A DNA stretch of 9,162 bases from an uncultured Ruminococcus sp. (lineage in GTDB: Bacteria; Bacillota; Clostridia; Oscillospirales; CAG-272). The notes beneath the pieces are model-generated. The model made no database searches. It was not told the DNA's origin and saw only the letters and a list, made by a program, of their open reading frames with translations. Within the stretch, counting starts at the first letter, position 1, and each line of letters begins with the position of its first letter. The stretch covers positions 1 to 9,162 of the forward strand of contig URUL01000078.1 of assembly GCA_900551005.1 (NCBI GenBank), written 5' to 3'. The position numbers and the translations under genes are program-made. Of the stretch, positions 6,025 through 9,162 are shown piece after piece.

Positions 6025-6936
6025 TTATTTGCGAAAAACCTCGGCGCACCAACCGCCGTCATAAAGCGCCTCGACCTTGGTAAATCCGCTTTCCAGCATG
6101 GCACGGTCAACCTCCGGCTCGCGTTCGCTTATGATTCCCGAAACAACGATATGGGCGCCGTCCTTCATATATCTTCCGACGTCGGAGGAAAGGCGGATAA
6201 TGATATCGGCGACAATATTTGCCGTTACGATATCATATTTTTCATCGGAAACGCCCGCGAGCAGGTCGGAAACGGCGCATGTGATATTGTCACAGCCGTT
6301 GCGCTCGCAATTTTCCTTTTCCGTTCTGACTGCCACAGGGTCTATATCGCAGGCAAAGCAAGAGGAAGCACCGAGCTTTGCTCCGCATATCGCAAGGATT
6401 CCGCTTCCGCTGCCGATATCGAGCATTTTATCGCCCTGCTTTATATACTTTTCGAGAAGAGAGGCACAGAGGCGCGTGGTCTCATGCGTGCCCGTTCCGA
6501 AAGCCATTCCCGGGTCCATATCTATTATTATCTCCCCGTCCTTCTTATCGTAATGCTCCCAGCTCGGCACTATCACTATTCTCTCGCCTATCGGTGTCGG
6601 CTTGTAATATTTTTTCCAAGCCGTTGACCATTCTTCATCGGCTGTATTGATGATTTCCGTTTCATACGGTATGCCGAGGAGAGGCAAGCGCTCATTGATA
6701 TAGGAAATATATTCGGAAACATTTTTTTCTTCCGGCACAAATATACTGCATGAGCCCTTGGACTTATCCGCCTTCAGTATGCTCTCGTCTATGAGATCGC
6801 CGTATACGCTTTTCAGCTCCGTATCGATATCGCGGTAGTCCTCCGTCATGATGAAATTATCAAGCATCGACATGACGGCGCTAACCGTTTCAAGGTCGCT
6901 TACATTGCACTTAACTTTAATCTGTGTCCAAATCAC
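6025..6936 (-). CDS. prmA: Ribosomal protein L11 methyltransferase PrmA
   Basis: PrmA trimethylates amino groups of ribosomal protein L11 using S-adenosylmethionine. The 303 residues match the family length. Residues ~1-100 form the N-terminal L11-recognition domain. The linker and catalytic part carry EEWSTAWKKYYKP (101-113), DPGMAFGTGTHETTRLC (141-157), the cofactor-binding motif LDIGSGSGILAI (172-183), the acidic ACDIDP (195-200), and the active-site strand TANIVAD (238-244). The C-terminal GWCAEVF is also typical. The start is GTG, overlapping the dnaJ stop in a GTGA arrangement with AAGGA about 8 bases upstream, so translation is probably coupled to dnaJ. Placement after dnaK-dnaJ is the conserved Firmicutes order. 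Downstream lies the 255-bp spacer before rsmE, without a strong terminator. Confidence 0.96.
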   Translation of the reverse strand: MIWTQIKVKCNVSDLETVSAVMSMLDNFIMTEDYRDIDTELKSVYGDLIDESILKADKSKGSCSIFVPEEKNVSEYISYINERLPLLGIPYETEIINTADEEWSTAWKKYYKPTPIGERIVIVPSWEHYDKKDGEIIIDMDPGMAFGTGTHETTRLCASLLEKYIKQGDKMLDIGSGSGILAICGAKLGASSCFACDIDPVAVRTEKENCERNGCDNITCAVSDLLAGVSDEKYDIVTANIVADIIIRLSSDVGRYMKDGAHIVVSGIISEREPEVDRAMLESGFTKVEALYDGGWCAEVFRK

Positions 6937-8060
6937 TTTTTACTGTCCTTCCCGAATATTTTAGAGAAAAAACTCTCTTTCTTTTTATAGTTTCCGTTTC
7001 CGCATGCCGAGGCAAATTTGCGCAGTGCATCTTTCTGCTCATCGTTCATATCCTTCGGAACCTCGACGGTAACCTTGAATACAAGATCGCCTCTGCCCTT
7101 GCCGTTGCTGTAGGGGATTCCTTTTCCTTTTATGGTAAAGGATTTGCCGGTCTGCGTTCCCTCCGGAATGGTATAAGCGGTCTCGCCCTCGAGCGTCGGT
7201 ACTCTCAGCTCAGCGCCGAGCGCCGCCTCCGGGAAGGTGATCGGTATTTCGCAGTAGATATTGAAACCGTTGCGCTCAAATATCGGATGCGGCCTTACCT
7301 GAACGGATATATAAAGATCGCCCGTAGGTCCGTTGTTGCGTCCGCAGTTGCCCATGCCGCGCAGAGCGATCTTCTGACCATTGTCTATACCTGCGGGAAT
7401 GGAAACCTCCAGTGTCTTTGATACGGTCTTAAGCCCTGCGCCCTTGCATGACTTGCAGGGATCGGATATGACGGTTCCCTTGCCGCCGCATTCATCGCAT
7501 ATGTGCGAGGTCTGAAAAACCCCGAACGGTGTTTTCTGCTGTGTCTTTACCTGACCTGTACCGCCGCATTTGGAGCATACCTTGGGCGTTGTTCCCTTTG
7601 CCGCGCCTGTGCCGCCGCATTCTGTACAACGCTCGACGCGCTGATATTTGACATCCTTCTTGCAGCCGAAAGCCGCCTCTTCAAAGGATATATATATTCT
7701 CGAGAGAAGGTCGTCTCCGCGCTCCGGTCCCGTCCGCGTCTTACGTGATCCGCCGCCGAAGCCGCCGAACATATCGGAGAATATATCGGAGATATCAAAG
7801 CCCTCGAAGCCGCCAAAGCCTGCTCCGCCGCTGTAGCCGCCTTCTGCCGCTTCTGCGCCGTATCTGTCATATTTTGCGCGTTTATCGGCATCCGAAAGGA
7901 CAGCGTACGCCTGATTGATCTCCTTAAACTTTGCCTCCGCTTCCTTGTCTCCCGGGTTCATATCGGGATGATATTTTTTTGCAAGTGAGCGGTAAGCCTT
8001 TTTTATTTCGTCATCGCTCGCAGTCTTTTCAACTCCGAGAACCTCATAATAATCTCTCAT
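6933..8060 (-). CDS. dnaJ: Chaperone protein DnaJ (Hsp40, type I)
   Basis: Co-chaperone that delivers unfolded clients to DnaK and stimulates its ATPase. The 375 residues are the normal type I length. The J domain is at 1-~68 (MRDYYEVLGV, HPD at 31-33), followed by a Gly/Phe-rich linker (~74-105) and four zinc-binding repeats CTECGGTG (145), CSKCGGTG (162), CDECGGKG (188) and CKSCKGAG (202). C-terminal substrate domains follow, with PTGDLYISVQVRPHPIFER (245-263) and GKGIP (312-316). The open frame extends upstream to 8201, but ATG 8060 is chosen because GAGG lies 7 bases before it and the protein then begins with the invariant J-domain start. The segment usually reading like GEGEAG is GMGNCG here (235-240). 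It follows dnaK by 189 bp and overlaps prmA by 4 bases. Confidence 0.97.
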   Translation of the reverse strand: MRDYYEVLGVEKTASDDEIKKAYRSLAKKYHPDMNPGDKEAEAKFKEINQAYAVLSDADKRAKYDRYGAEAAEGGYSGGAGFGGFEGFDISDIFSDMFGGFGGGSRKTRTGPERGDDLLSRIYISFEEAAFGCKKDVKYQRVERCTECGGTGAAKGTTPKVCSKCGGTGQVKTQQKTPFGVFQTSHICDECGGKGTVISDPCKSCKGAGLKTVSKTLEVSIPAGIDNGQKIALRGMGNCGRNNGPTGDLYISVQVRPHPIFERNGFNIYCEIPITFPEAALGAELRVPTLEGETAYTIPEGTQTGKSFTIKGKGIPYSNGKGRGDLVFKVTVEVPKDMNDEQKDALRKFASACGNGNYKKKESFFSKIFGKDSKK

Positions 8061-8249
8061 TTGTGTACCTCTGTTTAAAAACCTCGATAAGGGGATCTGA
8101 AAAATGACAGACCGAAAAAGAGAAAAATGAAATAAACCTTTCCTCTTTTCCGTACACCGAGACCCATCTCTGCAGTACAAGGAAACGGCAAAGACGGACA
8201 TCGGCGCTTCTGAGCTTTTTTCCTATCCCCTTATGGTGCAGCCTCTGTA
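8061..8249 (-). promoter_or_regulatory. dnaK-dnaJ intergenic region with inverted repeats
   Basis: This 189-bp spacer holds no credible gene. A perfect 10-bp inverted repeat (ATCCCCTTAT at 8225-8234, ATAAGGGGAT at 8087-8096) encloses most of it. Inside, a nested hairpin at 8147-8185 has TTTCC/GGAAA, GTAC/GTAC and GAGA/TCTC stems with a 4-base loop. An AU-rich stem (8116-8122 with 8143-8149) competes with it. The dnaJ ribosome binding site GAGG sits just before 8060. I see no convincing sigma-A promoter and no CIRCE element, so dnaJ is most likely read from the dnaK promoter through this segment. Confidence 0.5.
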
Positions 8250-9162
8250 TTATTTCTCTTTGTATTCGGCATTGAAGCTGCCGTCATCATTCTGAGTGCC
8301 TGCCTCGCCTTGTGCCTCAGCCTGAGCCTTGTAAAGCTTTTCGGAAAGCTTGTAGAACTTCTCGCGGAAGGAATCCATAGCCTTCTTGATAGCTTCCGTA
8401 TCGTTGCCCTTGACAGCTTCCTTAAGGGTAGCGATCTCGGCATTTATCTCAGCCTTTTCGTCCTCGCTTACCTTGTCGCCAAGCTCTGCGAGAGTCTTTT
8501 CGCTCTGGAAGATGAGCGCTTCTGCCTGATTCTTTGTCTCTACGGCATCTTTGAGCTTCTTATCCTCTTCGGCATACTTCTCCGCATCCTTAACGGCACG
8601 GTCGATATCTTCCTTGCTCATATTGGAAGAAGAAGTGATGGTGATATGCTGTTCCTTGCCCGTACCCTTGTCGGTTGCCGAAACATTTACGATACCGTTT
8701 GCATCGATATCGAATGTAACTTCGATCTGCGGAACACCGCGGGGTGCGGCAGGAATACCGTCAAGAGAAAATCTGCCGAGCGTTGTATTGGCGGCAGCCA
8801 TCTCGCGCTCGCCCTGGAGTACATGGAGTTCATCGGACGTCTGTCCGTCAGCCGCTGTTGAGAATATCTGAGATTTCTTAACAGGAATGGTTGTATTTCT
8901 GTCTATGATCTTAGTGCAGATACCGCCAAGCGTCTCGATACCGAGTGAAAGCGGAGTAACGTCGAGAAGAAGCAGATCTTTTACATCGCCGCCGAGGACA
9001 CCTGCCTGAACGGCAGCACCGATGGCAACGCACTCATCGGGATTGATACCCTTGAAGGGTTCCTTGCCGATGAACGAGCGGATTGCTTCCTGAACTGCGG
9101 GGATTCTCGTGGAACCGCCTACGAGAAGTACCTTATCTATCTGTGCCGCGGAAAGATATGCA
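8250..9162 (-). CDS. dnaK: Chaperone protein DnaK (Hsp70), C-terminal half, cut by window edge
   Basis: ATP-dependent chaperone that binds exposed hydrophobic peptides. The window holds the last 304 residues; the start lies beyond 9162. The visible part begins inside the nucleotide-binding domain with VLLVGGSTRIPAVQ, followed by NPDECVAIGAAVQAGVL, the interdomain linker DVKDLLLLDVTPLSLGIE, the beta-sandwich substrate domain (TTIPVKKSQIFSTAADGQ, HVLQGEREMA, APRGVPQIEVTFDIDANGI, VSATDKGTGKEQ) and the helical lid. It ends NAEYKEK after a Gln/Gly/Asn-rich tail. It precedes dnaJ as in the standard Firmicutes heat-shock cluster. One oddity: after GQTS the sequence is DELHV, placing aspartate where most DnaK proteins have valine in the substrate pocket, plus leucine for the following isoleucine. 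Confidence 0.97.
   Translation of the reverse strand, partial: AYLSAAQIDKVLLVGGSTRIPAVQEAIRSFIGKEPFKGINPDECVAIGAAVQAGVLGGDVKDLLLLDVTPLSLGIETLGGICTKIIDRNTTIPVKKSQIFSTAADGQTSDELHVLQGEREMAAANTTLGRFSLDGIPAAPRGVPQIEVTFDIDANGIVNVSATDKGTGKEQHITITSSSNMSKEDIDRAVKDAEKYAEEDKKLKDAVETKNQAEALIFQSEKTLAELGDKVSEDEKAEINAEIATLKEAVKGNDTEAIKKAMDSFREKFYKLSEKLYKAQAEAQGEAGTQNDDGSFNAEYKEK

Noticed and set aside
6001..6030. Terminator after prmA
   Set aside because: A CGC/GCG stem followed by six Ts is only 3 bp long, too weak to call.
6077..6627. Overlapping plus-strand open frames opposite prmA
   Set aside because: Antisense shadows; prmA on the minus strand shows every family motif.
8061..8201. In-frame upstream extension of dnaJ (47 extra residues)
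   Set aside because: The extension resembles no DnaJ sequence, ATG 8060 has a good ribosome binding site, and the protein then starts with the conserved J-domain beginning.
8061..8249. CIRCE heat-shock operator before dnaJ
   Set aside because: No TTAGCACTC/GAGTGCTAA arms are present; the operator would be expected before hrcA or grpE, outside the window.
8231..8443. 70-codon minus-strand frame overlapping the end of dnaK
   Set aside because: Out-of-frame shadow of the DnaK lid region with low-complexity Arg/Ser composition.

Overview
This window is a chromosomal housekeeping stretch of a low-to-mid GC Gram-positive bacterium, most likely an anaerobe of the class Clostridia (Ruminococcaceae/Lachnospiraceae-like). 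The basis is the gene order dnaK-dnaJ-prmA-rsmE, the Firmicutes-style proteins, the greA-lysS pair, strong AGGAGG-type ribosome binding sites and sigma-A promoters with 17-bp spacers. Genus cannot be fixed from the sequence alone. All nine genes lie on the minus strand, so transcription runs from high to low coordinates. I see no mobile element, CRISPR array, tRNA, rRNA or plus-strand gene, and no gene-free stretch exceeds 300 bases (the longest is 255).

In transcription order, the right end holds the 3' part of dnaK (cut by the window edge), a 189-bp intergenic region with inverted repeats, then dnaJ overlapping prmA by 4 bases (GTGA). This is the distal half of the usual hrcA-grpE-dnaK-dnaJ-prmA heat-shock cluster: chaperone, co-chaperone and the ribosomal protein L11 methyltransferase. 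A 255-bp spacer follows. It contains a perfect consensus sigma-A promoter (TTGACA-17-TATAAT) and a hairpin-rich leader of about 135 bases in front of rsmE, the 16S rRNA U1498 methyltransferase, which starts with GTG. An unrecognised multi-pass membrane protein follows 44 bp after rsmE and may share its transcript.

A second clear promoter (TTGAAA-17-TAATAT), overlapped by a small palindrome, drives a CdaR/PucR-family regulator. A hairpin terminator lies downstream of that gene. The last block is a membrane-anchored S41 (C-terminal processing) protease with PDZ domain, then greA (transcript cleavage factor), then the 5' part of lysS (lysyl-tRNA synthetase, cut by the left edge). Gaps of 35 and 23 bp suggest these three are co-transcribed.

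Most of the window is ordinary core genome. The points worth a second look are an aspartate in DnaK where the hydrophobic central substrate-pocket valine normally sits, the strong promoter and structured leader that separate rsmE from prmA, the inverted repeats between dnaK and dnaJ, the palindrome and hairpin at the regulator's promoter, and the orphan membrane protein. I found no convincing previously undescribed multi-gene system.
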